Below the pieces are notes generated by a model that did not search any database, was not told the DNA's origin, and saw only the letters and a list, made by a program, of their open reading frames with translations. A stretch of DNA of 64,000 bases from Streptomyces griseomycini (GTDB taxonomy: Bacteria > Actinomycetota > Actinomycetes > Streptomycetales > Streptomycetaceae). Position numbers and translations under genes: made by a program. Location: NCBI RefSeq assembly GCF_014203535.1, contig NZ_JACHJI010000009.1, forward strand, positions 186,001 to 250,000. Direction: 5' to 3'. Of the stretch, positions 42,592-51,316 are shown piece after piece. How positions within the stretch are numbered: the first letter of the stretch is position 1; each line of letters begins with the position of its first letter.

Positions 42592-42966
42592 TCAGCCCTT
42601 CTCGCCCCGTTCCACGCAGAATTCGTTGCCTTCCGGGTCAGCCATGACGACCCAGCCCGTGCCGTCGGGGCGGGTGTGGTCCGCGAGTCGGCGGGCGCCG
42701 AGACCGAGGGCGCGGGCCACTTCCTCCGCGCGGGTGCGGCCCTGCGGCCTCAGGTCGAAGTGAAGGCGGTTCTTGGCGGTCTTGCCCTCCTCCACGCGGA
42801 CGAAGAGCAGGCCCGGACCGCCGTTCGGGTCCGCGATCAGGGCCTCCGGGTCGCCCGGCTTGTCGTCGTCGGAGAGCGGCCTGCCCAGCAGGGCGCTCCA
42901 GAACGAGGCGAGGTCGTACGGGTCGCCGGTGCAGTCGAAGGTGATGTGACGGATGGTGGGGTTCAA
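42592..42966 (-). CDS. VOC family (glyoxalase/bleomycin-resistance-like) protein
   Basis: 124-aa protein with the paired beta-alpha-beta-beta-beta layout of the vicinal oxygen chelate fold: IRHITFDCTGDPYDLASFW at the start, LLFVRVEEGKTAKNRLHFDL in the middle and VMADPEGNEFCVERG at the end. Metal ligands His/Glu are plausible. The TTG start is preceded by an excellent GGAGG. Such proteins catalyse isomerisation or dioxygenation, or bind drugs; the substrate is unknown. Confidence 0.85.
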   Translation of the reverse strand: MNPTIRHITFDCTGDPYDLASFWSALLGRPLSDDDKPGDPEALIADPNGGPGLLFVRVEEGKTAKNRLHFDLRPQGRTRAEEVARALGLGARRLADHTRPDGTGWVVMADPEGNEFCVERGEKG

Positions 42967-43165
42967 CGGCCCTCCGGAACTGGCGGGTCGACGGTGCAGC
43001 GCACTCGCAGGATGCCCTGTGGGCAGGAGGGCCGTCGAACCGTTTGCCGGGTGAGCGGGCAGGCGGGCCGGCGGGCCGACCGGGAGCGGGGGACGCCCCG
43101 CCGCCGCGGGCGGGGCGCCGGTACCGCCCCGGATACCGGCACCGGCGAAGCCCGGCGGGGCGGTG

Positions 43166-43221
43166 CCGACGGGTGAGGAGGGACCCCGGGACGGTTCCGA
43201 CGGGTGAGGAGGGCCCCCGGG
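43166..43221. repeat. Two 25-base direct repeats
   Basis: Copies at 43166-43190 and 43197-43221 begin CCGACGGGTGAGGAGGG and end CCCCGGG, differing at one base, with a period of 31. They are in the space between the VOC and DUF2267 genes. Probably a short duplication. Confidence 0.6.
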
Positions 43222-43224
43222 CGG

Positions 43225-43752
43225 TCACTCCGCCGGGACCAGCTCCGCCCGGCCGAAGAGCAGGGCGTAGCCCGGGGGCAGCTGGGCCAGGATGCGGGTC
43301 ACCAGGGCGTCGCCGACCAGCGGGGGCAGGACGCTCAGGACCGAGCTGACGTCCCAGCGGGCCGTGGCCGGGGTCGCGCCCTCGATGCGGGCCGCCACCG
43401 AGTCGACGAACTCCGCGGCCGTCAGCTCGCGGGTCGCCGGGATCTGGGACGCGACCACTCTCGCCGCCTCCTCGGGCAGGGCGCGGGCCAGGTCGACGCG
43501 TTCGTCGCCGACGACGTGGCCACCGAGGGCGGAGAGGACGATGCGGGTGACGCTCTCCGCCTCCGACCGCGTCGGGTACTGGCCCGACTCCCGTACGGCG
43601 TCGACCAGTTCGCGCCAGCCGCTGTCCGGGGACGGGGACTCCGGGGACTCCGGCGACGGGGACAGCGTCGGGGCCGGGGCCGGGGAAACCTGAGCCGGGA
43701 CGTCCCCTTCCGGGTTCAGGTGCGCGGGCTTCTGCGGCGTCAGCGTGGTCAT
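43225..43752 (-). CDS. DUF2267 domain protein
   Basis: 175-aa soluble protein. A Pro/Ser-rich N-terminal tail (about 45 residues) precedes a helical DUF2267 domain containing WRELVDAVRESGQY and SVLSVLPPLVGDALVTRIL, the two repeated helical halves typical of the family. GGAGA precedes the ATG. DUF2267 proteins are often found with Hsp20, CBS or universal-stress genes, and here Hsp20 lies directly upstream on the same strand, suggesting a stress-response pair. Molecular role unknown. Confidence 0.82.
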   Translation of the reverse strand: MTTLTPQKPAHLNPEGDVPAQVSPAPAPTLSPSPESPESPSPDSGWRELVDAVRESGQYPTRSEAESVTRIVLSALGGHVVGDERVDLARALPEEAARVVASQIPATRELTAAEFVDSVAARIEGATPATARWDVSSVLSVLPPLVGDALVTRILAQLPPGYALLFGRAELVPAE

Positions 43753-43867
43753 CTGGGTCTCCTCTCCCACTCCGGTTTCTCCGGGACTCCGTCGCCCTCC
43801 GTGTCGGACGGGCATGGGGCGTCCCGCGGACTTCCGGTGTCCGCGGGACGCGTGGTGCGCGGCGGGG

Positions 43868-44296
43868 TCAGCCGCCGATCTGCTTGCGGCCGCCGTCGCC
43901 GCCGGTGATCTGGATGCGGCGCGGCTTGGCCTGTTCGGCCACCGGGATGCGCAGGGTCAGGACGCCGGCCTCGTACGACGCGTCGATGCGTTCCGTGTCC
44001 AGGGTCTCGCCGAGGAACAGCTGGCGGGTGAAGGTGCCGGTGGGGCGTTCGGCGACCACCGGTTCCGCACCCTCGGGGGCCGGGGAGCGGCGCTCGGCGC
44101 GCACGTTGAGGACGTTGCGCTCGACGTCCAGCTCGATCGTCTCGGGGTCGATGCCGGGGAGGTCGAAGTGGACGATGAAGTCGTCCCCCGCCCGGTAGGC
44201 GTCCATCGGCATCACCGCCGGGCGGGACGCCGTGCCGAAGACCTGCTGCGCGAGTCGGTCGAATTCGCGGAAGGGGTCGGTACGCATGAGCATCAC
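43868..44296 (-). CDS. Small heat-shock protein Hsp20/Hsp18
   Basis: 142-aa alpha-crystallin-type chaperone. The N-terminal DPFREFDRLAQQVFG leads into the crystallin domain (about 28-130), with DFIVHFDLPGIDPETI, RTFTR-like TFTRQLFLGETLD, and the closing GVLTLRIPVAE with the IXI-like tail. It holds unfolded proteins without ATP. GTG start with GAGGAG seven bases upstream (an ATG three codons on is possible). Transcribed from the promoter at 44351-44379. Confidence 0.88.
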   Translation of the reverse strand: MMLMRTDPFREFDRLAQQVFGTASRPAVMPMDAYRAGDDFIVHFDLPGIDPETIELDVERNVLNVRAERRSPAPEGAEPVVAERPTGTFTRQLFLGETLDTERIDASYEAGVLTLRIPVAEQAKPRRIQITGGDGGRKQIGG

Positions 44297-44350
44297 GGTT
44301 CCACTCCTCTCGGCTGACTCGTTCGGTGCGATGCCCTACGGTCAATTTCT

Positions 44351-44379
44351 TATATAGCCCGAAGGAGAAAAGTTGACAA
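44351..44379 (-). promoter_or_regulatory. Promoter of the hsp20 gene
   Basis: Reading leftward, TTGTCA (44379-44374), 17 bases, TATATA (44356-44351): a near-consensus vegetative promoter, striking in this GC-rich genome. The transcript would start near 44344 with a 48-base leader. TCAA/TTGA half-sites surround it, but I cannot identify a classical HspR or RheA site. Confidence 0.65.
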
Positions 44380-44497
44380 GCCCCGGCTCACCTTGACTCG
44401 CCCCGGGCCTGACCACCGGTATCGCCCCCCGGGGCGTTAGCCTCGGAGTTCCGTGAGGCTCCGCCCCGAGGGGCGCAGTGGCAGGAGGCAGGCAGGG

Positions 44498-44800
44498 ATG
44501 GCGAAGGTTCCGAGTTCCGTGGTGGCCGCGGGCGGGCTCGTCGGCGGGTACGGCGTGGCCCGCTGGACGCGGAAGCGGGAGCTGGGCGGCGTGGTCCTCG
44601 CCGTCGCGGGGGTCGCTGCCGCGCGGCAGTGGCGGGAGCGGGCCGGCGGGGCGGCCGCGGGAGCGCTGTCGGCCGCGTACGTCGCCGCCTTCGCGGGGTC
44701 GCACCCGCTGGCGAAGAGGGTCGGCGCCTGGCCCGCCGTGTTCGGGGTGGCGGGAGCGGTGGCGCTCACGTCGTGGGCGGTGGCCGACCGGCGGGGGTGA
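44498..44800 (+). CDS. Small membrane protein of unknown function
   Basis: 100-aa protein with two or three Ala/Gly-rich hydrophobic segments (about residues 7-20, 28-40 and 55-95) and basic loops (RWTRKRE, RQWRERA). AGGAGG and GGCAGGG precede the ATG at 44498. It is divergent from hsp20. Conserved-looking but unassigned. Confidence 0.6.
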   Translation: MAKVPSSVVAAGGLVGGYGVARWTRKRELGGVVLAVAGVAAARQWRERAGGAAAGALSAAYVAAFAGSHPLAKRVGAWPAVFGVAGAVALTSWAVADRRG

Positions 44801-44833
44801 GGCACGGGCCCTCCCGCGGCCCCGGCGGCCCGG

Positions 44834-46312
44834 TCAGGTCTCCGCCGTCTCCCGCTGCGCCTCGGTCACCGACAGCGGGGTGGCGATGTCCTCCAGGGAG
44901 CGGCGTTCCGCGTTCACCGCGAGGAGGGCGGCCACGACGCCCGCCGCGCACATCAGGCCGGCGCCGATCTGGAAGGCGAAGACCGTGTCGCCGACCACGC
45001 CCGTGTTCGTGAGTTCGGCGAAGATCAGGGGGCCGCTGATGCCGCCGGCGGCGGTGCCGACGGCGTAGAAGAAGGCGATGGACATGGCCCGGGTCTCCAT
45101 CGGGAAGATCTCGGAGACCGTGAGGTAGGCGCTGGAGGCTCCGGCCGAGGCGAAGAACAGCACCACGCACCAGCAGGCCGTCATGGTGACCGCGCTCAGC
45201 GAGCCCCGGTCGAACAGCCAGGCCGTGCCGAACAGCAGCACGCCGGAGAGCAGGTACGTGCCGGAGATCATGATCCGGCGGCCGACCGTGTCGAACAGTT
45301 TGCCGAGCAGCAGCGGACCCAGGAAGTTGCCGACCGCGATGACGGCGAAGTAGTAGCCGGTGTGGCCGGACGGGACGTCGAAGAACCGGATGAGGATCGC
45401 GCCGTAGCCGAAGGTGATGGCGTTGTAGAGGAACGCCTGGCCGATGAAGAGGGCGAAGCCGAGGGCCGAGCGCCTGCGGTACGCGGCGAAGACCGTCCGG
45501 GCGATCTCGGTGAAGGTGGTGCGCCTGCGCTGACGGATGGTCATCTCGGTCTCGGCGCGGGGCAGCGGCTCGCCCTTCTCGGCCTCGATCCGTTCCTCGA
45601 TGGAGGAGACGAGCCGCTCGGCCTCCTCGTCCCGGCCGTGGATCAGCAGCCAGCGCGGGCTCTCGGGGACGTGGCGGCGGACGAGGAGGATCACCAGGGC
45701 GAGGACGGCGCCCAGGGCGAAGGTCAGCCGCCAGCCGACGTCCGCCGGGAAGACCGACGTGTCCAGCGCGACGATCGACAGCAGCGCGCCGGCGACCGCG
45801 CCCAGCCAGTAGCTGCCGTTGATCAGCAGGTCGACGCGGCCCCGGTACTTCGCCGGGATCAGCTCGTCGATCGCGGAGTTGATGGCCGCGTACTCGCCGC
45901 CGATGCCGAAGCCGGTGAGGAAGCGGAAGAGGAAGAACCACCAGGTGTCGAAGGCGAGCGCGGTCATGGCGGTGGCGCCGAGGTAGACCGCGAGGGTGAT
46001 CAGGAACAGCTTCTTGCGGCCGTAGATGTCGGTCAGCCGGCCCCAGAACAGGGCGCCCGTGCAGGCACCGATCACGTACAGGGCCGCGGCGATGCCGGTG
46101 ACCTGGCCGGAGGTGACGGGCAGTCCGCTGCCGGGCTCGGAGAGCCGGCCGGCGACGTTGCCGACGATCGTCACCTCCATCCCGTCGAGGATCCACACGG
46201 TCCCCAGGCCGATGACGATCGACCAGTGCCAGCGCGACCAGGGCAGGCGGTCCAGTCGTGCGGGAATGGTGGTGGTGACGGTACGGCCGGTCCCGGCCTG
46301 CGCGGTGGTCAT
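44834..46312 (-). CDS. MFS transporter, sugar-porter type
   Basis: 492-aa twelve-helix major facilitator. The loop 2-3 motif is GRLTDIYGRKKLF and the loop 8-9 copy is GKLFDTVGRRI; the R-rich cytoplasmic centre includes PESPRWLLIHGRDEEAERLV, typical of sugar/metabolite porters. The first helix carries DGMEVTIVG, matching members annotated for aromatic acid or sugar transport. GAGGAGG precedes the ATG at 46312. It stands alone; the substrate is unknown. Confidence 0.87.
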   Translation of the reverse strand: MTTAQAGTGRTVTTTIPARLDRLPWSRWHWSIVIGLGTVWILDGMEVTIVGNVAGRLSEPGSGLPVTSGQVTGIAAALYVIGACTGALFWGRLTDIYGRKKLFLITLAVYLGATAMTALAFDTWWFFLFRFLTGFGIGGEYAAINSAIDELIPAKYRGRVDLLINGSYWLGAVAGALLSIVALDTSVFPADVGWRLTFALGAVLALVILLVRRHVPESPRWLLIHGRDEEAERLVSSIEERIEAEKGEPLPRAETEMTIRQRRRTTFTEIARTVFAAYRRRSALGFALFIGQAFLYNAITFGYGAILIRFFDVPSGHTGYYFAVIAVGNFLGPLLLGKLFDTVGRRIMISGTYLLSGVLLFGTAWLFDRGSLSAVTMTACWCVVLFFASAGASSAYLTVSEIFPMETRAMSIAFFYAVGTAAGGISGPLIFAELTNTGVVGDTVFAFQIGAGLMCAAGVVAALLAVNAERRSLEDIATPLSVTEAQRETAET

Positions 46313-46395
46313 GGGCGCCCTCCTCGACGAAGTGACCACCGTCGTTTGCCCGGGAGGGGCGTCCTCACGCCCGCCCGCTCCCCGCCCGCGCCCCG

Positions 46396-47754
46396 CTAGG
46401 CCCCCAGCGCCCGCGACACCGTGTAGATCAGCAGGCCGGCCAGGGAGCCGACGACCGTGCCGTTGATGCGGATGAACTGCAGGTCGCGGCCGATGTTGGC
46501 CTCGATCTTCCTGGTGGTGTGCTCGGCGTCCCAGCTCGCCACCGTGTCGGTGATCAGGGAGGTGATCTCCTTGCGGTAGGTGGTGACGACGTACACCGCG
46601 GCGCTCTCCAGCCAGCCGTCGACCTTGCCCTGCACCTTGGGGTCGGCCGCCATCCGGGCGCCCAGCGAGAGCAGCGAGGCGCGCACCCGCAGCCGCAGTT
46701 CGCTGCGCTCGTCCTCCGCCGCGGAGACGATCATGGACCGTACGGCGGTCCAGACGGAGGCGATCAGGTCCTGCACCTCGTCCCGGTGCAGGACCTCGCC
46801 CTTGAGGCGTTCGATCCGGGCACGGGTGTCGGTGTCGGACTGGAGGTCGGAGGCGAAGTCGCTGAGGAAGCGGTCGAGGGCGCCGCGCGCGGGGTGGGCG
46901 GGCATGTCGCGCATCTCGGTGGTGAAGCGCAGCAGTTCCTTGTAGACGCGCTCGCCGACCTTGCGGTCCACGAACCGGGGGGTCCAGCCGGGCGCGCCGC
47001 CCTGCACGGCGTCCATCACGGAGTCGCCGTGCAGCACCAGCCAGTCGTGCGCCCGGGAGACGAGCACGTCGACGGCCCGCCGGTGGCCGCCGTCGGCGAC
47101 GATCCGCTCCAGCAGCTTGCCCATTCCGGGCGCGACCTCCTGGGCGTCGGCGCGACGCGTGATGGCCTCGCCGACCACCGCCTGGACGTCGGAGTCGCGC
47201 AGCACGGTCAGCGCGCCGCGCAGGGCCGCCGACAGTTCGGCGGTGACCCGGTCGGCGTGTTCGGGGACGGAGAGCCAGGCGCCGAGCCGGCTGCCGATGC
47301 CGACGGCGCGCAGCCGCCCGCGCACGACGTCCTCGGAGAGGAAGTTCTCACCGACGAAGTCGCCCAGGGAGACGCCGAGCTGGTCCTTCTTGGTGGGGAT
47401 GATCGCGGTGTGCGGGATGGGCAGGCCGAGGGGCCTGCGGAAGAGCGCGGTGACCGCGAACCAGTCGGCGAGCGCGCCGACCATGCCGGCCTCGGCCGCG
47501 GCGGCGACGTAGCCCGCCCAGGCCCCGGCGCCCTGGTGGGAGGCCCACTTGGCGAGGACGTAGACCAGGGCGACGAACAGCAGCAGTCCCGTGGCGGTGA
47601 GCTTCATCCGGCGCACTCCGCGCCGTTTCTCCTCGTCCGCGGGGCTGAACGTCGTCATCGCGCGGTTCGTGACGGCGCCGGTGCGGGCATGCTGCCCGTC
47701 GGCGCCCCGGTCCTCGGTCTCCGCCGCTTCCGTCCGTTCCATCCACCGTTCCAT
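46396..47754 (-). CDS. DUF445 family membrane protein
   Basis: 452-aa protein. A charged N-terminal tail precedes one hydrophobic helix (LTATGLLLFVALVYVLAKWA) and the conserved GALADWFAVTALFRRPLGLPIPHTAIIP block, a long helical middle region and a C-terminal GSLAGLLIYTVSRALG helix. This is the DUF445 pattern. Function unknown; probably envelope-associated. The start is uncertain, because GTG 47763, ATG 47754 and later ATGs are all in frame; 47754 has GGAG nearby. The 5' end is built of short repeated GGAACGGTGGAT-like units. Confidence 0.82.
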   Translation of the reverse strand: MERWMERTEAAETEDRGADGQHARTGAVTNRAMTTFSPADEEKRRGVRRMKLTATGLLLFVALVYVLAKWASHQGAGAWAGYVAAAAEAGMVGALADWFAVTALFRRPLGLPIPHTAIIPTKKDQLGVSLGDFVGENFLSEDVVRGRLRAVGIGSRLGAWLSVPEHADRVTAELSAALRGALTVLRDSDVQAVVGEAITRRADAQEVAPGMGKLLERIVADGGHRRAVDVLVSRAHDWLVLHGDSVMDAVQGGAPGWTPRFVDRKVGERVYKELLRFTTEMRDMPAHPARGALDRFLSDFASDLQSDTDTRARIERLKGEVLHRDEVQDLIASVWTAVRSMIVSAAEDERSELRLRVRASLLSLGARMAADPKVQGKVDGWLESAAVYVVTTYRKEITSLITDTVASWDAEHTTRKIEANIGRDLQFIRINGTVVGSLAGLLIYTVSRALGA

Positions 47755-47770
47755 CCGCTCCACCCGTCCG

Positions 47771-47815
47771 GTGATCCCTCGCAGAGTGATCCCTCGTCCG
47801 GTGATCCCTCACACA
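47771..47815. repeat. Three 15-base tandem units in a divergent promoter
   Basis: GTGATCCCTC occurs at 47771, 47786 and 47801, exactly 15 bases apart (about one and a half helical turns), with variable 5-base tails. They lie between the DUF445 start and the SGNH esterase gene and could be iterated regulator sites or a slippage product continuing the repetitive 5' end of the DUF445 gene. Confidence 0.6.
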
Positions 47816-47977
47816 TTGTCCCTTCCTGACCGACTCCCGGAACGGAACAGGAGTTCCCGGCGTCTGTCCGGAGGGGGAACGCGCGGGGGTCTCGCCGGCC
47901 ATTCCCCGCCCATGACGCATCATGGGTCGATCGGATCGGAGCCTCGGGCTCCCGTCTCCCGAGGAGAACAGAACAGC

Positions 47978-49345
47978 ATGACCCGGGGTCGTGACGGGGG
48001 CGCGGGGGCGCCGCCCGCCAAGCACCGCGCCCTGCTCGCCGCGGTCGTCGCCGCGGTCGTGGCCCTTTCCGCCGCCATCTACGTCGGTGCGGCCGCCGAC
48101 GACGGCACGCGGAGCCGCGGCACCCTCGCCGGCGGCCCCGCCCGCGACGGCGACCCGGCCGCGCCCGCCTCCACCGGCACCTGGGTCGGCTCCTGGGCCG
48201 CGTCCCCGGTCGGGGGCGAGCCCGGCACCGAGCTGACCGGACTGGCCGGCCGCTCGGTGCGCAACGTCGTCCACACCAGCGCCGGCGGTACGGGTGCCCG
48301 CGTCACGCTGTCCAACCTCTACGGCCAGTCGCCGCTCACCGTCACCCACGCCTCGATCGCCGTCTCCGCGGGCTCCGGCACGGCCGCCGCGCTCGCCGGG
48401 ACGATGCGCCCCCTCACCTTCACCGGCGACCCGACGGTCGTCGTCCCGCCCGGCGGGCAGGTGACGAGCGACGCCGTGCGCGTCCCCGTGCCGCAGGACG
48501 GGGACGTCCTGGTCACCACGTACTCCCCCGTCGCGTCCGGTCCGGTCACCTACCACCGGCACGCGCGCCAGGTCTCCTACGTCGCCGACGGCGAGCACAC
48601 CCGGGACACGACCGGGACGCCGTACACCGGGCGGAGCACCGTCTGGCGGTACCTGACGGCGCTGGACGTCCTGAGCGACGAGTCGGACGGCACGGTCGTC
48701 GTCCTCGGCGACTCGCTCACCGACGGCATCACCTCCACCACCGGCGGCAACAACCGCTGGCCGGACGTCCTGTCCGACCGGCTGCGCGAGGCGCTCGCGG
48801 ACGGGCGCGACCTGCCGCGCCACGGCGTCGTCAACGCGGGCATCAGCGGCAACCAGATCCTCGCCGACGGCCTCGGCCGCCCCCCGGAGAACCCCAGCGG
48901 CCTGAACCGCTTCGGCCGCGACGTCCTGGGCCGCACGAACGTCGAGGTCGTGGTCGTCGCCCTCGGCGTCAACGACATCCTGCGCCGGCCCGGCACCGCC
49001 GACCCGGACCGGATCGTCGCGGGGATGAACGCCCTCGTCGAGCGGGCCCACGCGCGCGGGCTGAAGGCCGTCGGCGCGACGCTGATGCCCTTCGGCGGCC
49101 ACCGCGGCCACACGGACGCGCGCGAGGCGGTGCGGCAGCGGGTCAACGCGGAGATCCGCGCGGGGCGCGTCTTCGACGCGGTCGTCGACTTCGACGAGGC
49201 GCTGCGCGACCCGTACGACCCGCGGCGCCTGCGCTCCGACTACGACTCCGGCGACCACCTCCACCCGAGCGACAAGGGGTACGCGAGGATGGCCGAGGCC
49301 TTCGACCTGGACGACCTGGAGGGCGGCGCTCCGGCGCAGCTGTAG
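47978..49345 (+). CDS. Secreted SGNH/GDSL esterase
   Basis: 455-aa exported hydrolase. A signal-anchor-like hydrophobic stretch (LLAAVVAAVVALSAAIYVG) is followed by a Gly/Ala-rich linker and an N-terminal beta-domain. The SGNH domain then shows block I GDSLTDG (about residue 245), block II Gly in NAGISGNQ, block III GVNDI, and block V DSGDHLHPS, so the Ser-Asp-His set is complete. GAGGAG precedes the ATG. Members deacylate lipids or polysaccharides outside the cell; the substrate is unknown. Confidence 0.87.
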   Translation: MTRGRDGGAGAPPAKHRALLAAVVAAVVALSAAIYVGAAADDGTRSRGTLAGGPARDGDPAAPASTGTWVGSWAASPVGGEPGTELTGLAGRSVRNVVHTSAGGTGARVTLSNLYGQSPLTVTHASIAVSAGSGTAAALAGTMRPLTFTGDPTVVVPPGGQVTSDAVRVPVPQDGDVLVTTYSPVASGPVTYHRHARQVSYVADGEHTRDTTGTPYTGRSTVWRYLTALDVLSDESDGTVVVLGDSLTDGITSTTGGNNRWPDVLSDRLREALADGRDLPRHGVVNAGISGNQILADGLGRPPENPSGLNRFGRDVLGRTNVEVVVVALGVNDILRRPGTADPDRIVAGMNALVERAHARGLKAVGATLMPFGGHRGHTDAREAVRQRVNAEIRAGRVFDAVVDFDEALRDPYDPRRLRSDYDSGDHLHPSDKGYARMAEAFDLDDLEGGAPAQL

Positions 49346-49354
49346 GGGGTCACG

Positions 49355-49397
49355 GGCGGGGACCCGGGCGGCCGCGGCCGCGTGTTCCGTCCCCGCC
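49355..49397. terminator. Hairpin between convergent genes
   Basis: Arms GGCGGGGAC (49355-49363) and GTCCCCGCC (49389-49397) close over an inner GC palindrome. It separates the esterase and DUF1707 genes and probably serves both. Confidence 0.5.
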
Positions 49398-49437
49398 GCC
49401 CCGCCCGGCACTCCCCGGAGGGGCCGGACCGGCGCGC

Positions 49438-50223
49438 TCAGCGGTCGTCGCGCCTGCGGGTCCCGCGTTCCTCGCGGGAGCCGTGGAGGTCCAGGTGGTC
49501 GTGGAGGCCGGGGAGGGAGGCCCCCAGTTCCCGGCGGCGCTGCTCCTTGCGCTCCAGCTTCTCGCGGCGGCGTTCCTCGCGCAGGCGCTGCTTCTCCGCG
49601 CGGGGCAGCTTGCGCTGGACGCCGACGCCGCCCCAGAAGGCGAAGCCGGTGACGATCACGCGCGGGGCGCCCGGCTCACCCGGCACGCCCTCCTCCCGGT
49701 GGTCGAAACCGCCCATGACCCCGACACCGCGCACGACGACCTCGACCCCGGGCGGCACGACGACGTCGATCCCGCCCATGACCGCCACGGCGTTGATCAC
49801 GATCTCGCGGTCCGCGAAGTTCGCCTCGCGCAGGTCGATCTCCCCGCCGCCCCAGAACGCGAAGCAGTTGAAGCGGCGCGGCGCCGTCCAGTGCCCCCTG
49901 CGCTGGAAGCCCGACATGACGGCCACGGCCCACGTCGACGTCCCCTCGTCGTCGCCGCCGATGATCCGGCCCGTCCAATTCCCGTCCCGCTCGGGGTCCT
50001 TGCTCAGGGAGACGGCGGGGACGGCCGCGCCCTGGGCGGTCGGCAGGTCGCGGGTGATCGGTGCCAGTTCCCCGTACGTGCGCGCCTTGTACGTCGCGTC
50101 CAGCCGCTCCCCGAACTCCTCCATGTCCAGGCGCCCCTCCGCCAAGGCGTCCCGCAGGATGTCGGCGACCCGCTCGCGGTCGGCGTCGGAGGCGCGGAGG
50201 TCCGGGGCTGCGTCGTCGGTCAT
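49438..50223 (-). CDS. DUF1707 / LiaF-like domain protein
   Basis: 261-aa protein. Residues 8-62 form the DUF1707 module (LRASDADRERVADILRDALA then EGRLDMEEFGERLD). The middle (about 95-205) has repeating beta units of the LiaF/DUF2154 type, with FNCFAFWGGGEIDLREANF, AVMGGIDVVVPPGVEVVV and VMGGFDH. The C-terminus is a highly charged Arg/Glu helix. No membrane helix is evident. DUF1707 proteins are common and variable in actinobacteria and may take part in envelope-stress sensing. Confidence 0.8.
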   Translation of the reverse strand: MTDDAAPDLRASDADRERVADILRDALAEGRLDMEEFGERLDATYKARTYGELAPITRDLPTAQGAAVPAVSLSKDPERDGNWTGRIIGGDDEGTSTWAVAVMSGFQRRGHWTAPRRFNCFAFWGGGEIDLREANFADREIVINAVAVMGGIDVVVPPGVEVVVRGVGVMGGFDHREEGVPGEPGAPRVIVTGFAFWGGVGVQRKLPRAEKQRLREERRREKLERKEQRRRELGASLPGLHDHLDLHGSREERGTRRRDDR

Positions 50224-50287
50224 ACACAGCAGCCTACGAGTTACCTCCACCGCACGGCTACGAGACCCTCCCGGCCCCGTCACACGG

Positions 50288-51313
50288 CTACGGGGCCGCC
50301 CGGTCGGCCCGCCCGGCCCGTCCGGCGTACATCTTCGCGATCACCGCCTCGATGTCCGGTTCCCGCACCGACAGGTCGACCAGGGGGTACTCCGCCGCGA
50401 TCCGCGCCACGATCGGGGCCGCCGACCGGGACGCCGGGAACGCCAGCCACTGCCGCGCTCCCTCCACCCGCACCACCCGCGCGGGCGCCGGCGCGTCGAT
50501 CGGCGGCAGTTCCCGCTCCAGGTCCACCACCAGCGTCCGTTCGCCCTCCCCCGCCTCGTGCAGCCCGGCGAGCGGACCGTCGTACATCAGCCGGCCGTGG
50601 TCGATGACCATCACCCGCGAGCACAACTGCTCGATGTCCTGCAGGTCGTGCGTGGTCAGCAGCACCGTCGTGGCCCGCTCGGCGTTCAACTCCCGCAGGA
50701 AGGCCCGCACCTTGGTCTTGGAGACCACGTCCAGACCGATCGTCGGCTCGTCGAGGTACAGCACCTGCGGGTCGTGCAGCAGCGCCGCCGCGATGTCGCC
50801 GCGCATCCGCTGCCCCAGCGACAGCTGCCGCACCGGGACGTCCAACAGGTCGCCGAGGTCGAGGAGTTCGACCATCCGGTCGAGGTTCTCGCGGTACCGC
50901 GCGTCGGGGATGCGGTACATGCGGTGCACCAGCCGGTACGAGTCGATCAGCGGCAGGTCCCACCACAGCGTCGTCCGCTGCCCGAACACCACCCCGATGC
51001 GGTGGGCGAGCCGCGTCCGCTCCCGTGAGGGGTCGATCCCGGCCACCCGGAGCCGGCCGCCGCTGGGCGTCAGGATCCCGGTGAGCATCTTGATCGTGGT
51101 CGACTTGCCCGCGCCGTTGGGCCCGATGTAGCCGACCATCTCGCCGCGCGCCACCGTGAAGGAGAGCGAGTCGACGGCCCGCACCCGCTGCCGCTCCCGC
51201 TTCAGGAACCCGGCCTTCCGGCGCACGTCGAAGACCTTCTCCACGCGGTCGAGCGTGATGAACCCGTCGCCGCCGCCACCGCTGCCGCCGCCCCTGCCCC
51301 TGCCGTCGTCCAC
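50288..51313 (-). CDS. ABC transporter ATP-binding protein
   Basis: 341-aa ATPase. Walker A GPNGAGKST (about residue 64), Q-loop VFGQRTTLWWDLP, signature LSLGQRMRGDIAAALLH, Walker B VLYLDEPTIGLD and H-switch LLTTHD are all present; a 70-residue C-terminal extension follows. It forms an exporter with the two permeases upstream, the nearer only 3 bases away. The W in the Q-loop and the permease family (ABC2_membrane_6, formerly DUF990) mark a group annotated as viologen-exporter-like; the true substrate is unknown. Confidence 0.88.
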   Translation of the reverse strand: MDDGRGRGGGSGGGGDGFITLDRVEKVFDVRRKAGFLKRERQRVRAVDSLSFTVARGEMVGYIGPNGAGKSTTIKMLTGILTPSGGRLRVAGIDPSRERTRLAHRIGVVFGQRTTLWWDLPLIDSYRLVHRMYRIPDARYRENLDRMVELLDLGDLLDVPVRQLSLGQRMRGDIAAALLHDPQVLYLDEPTIGLDVVSKTKVRAFLRELNAERATTVLLTTHDLQDIEQLCSRVMVIDHGRLMYDGPLAGLHEAGEGERTLVVDLERELPPIDAPAPARVVRVEGARQWLAFPASRSAAPIVARIAAEYPLVDLSVREPDIEAVIAKMYAGRAGRADRAAP

Positions 51314-51316
51314 CGG

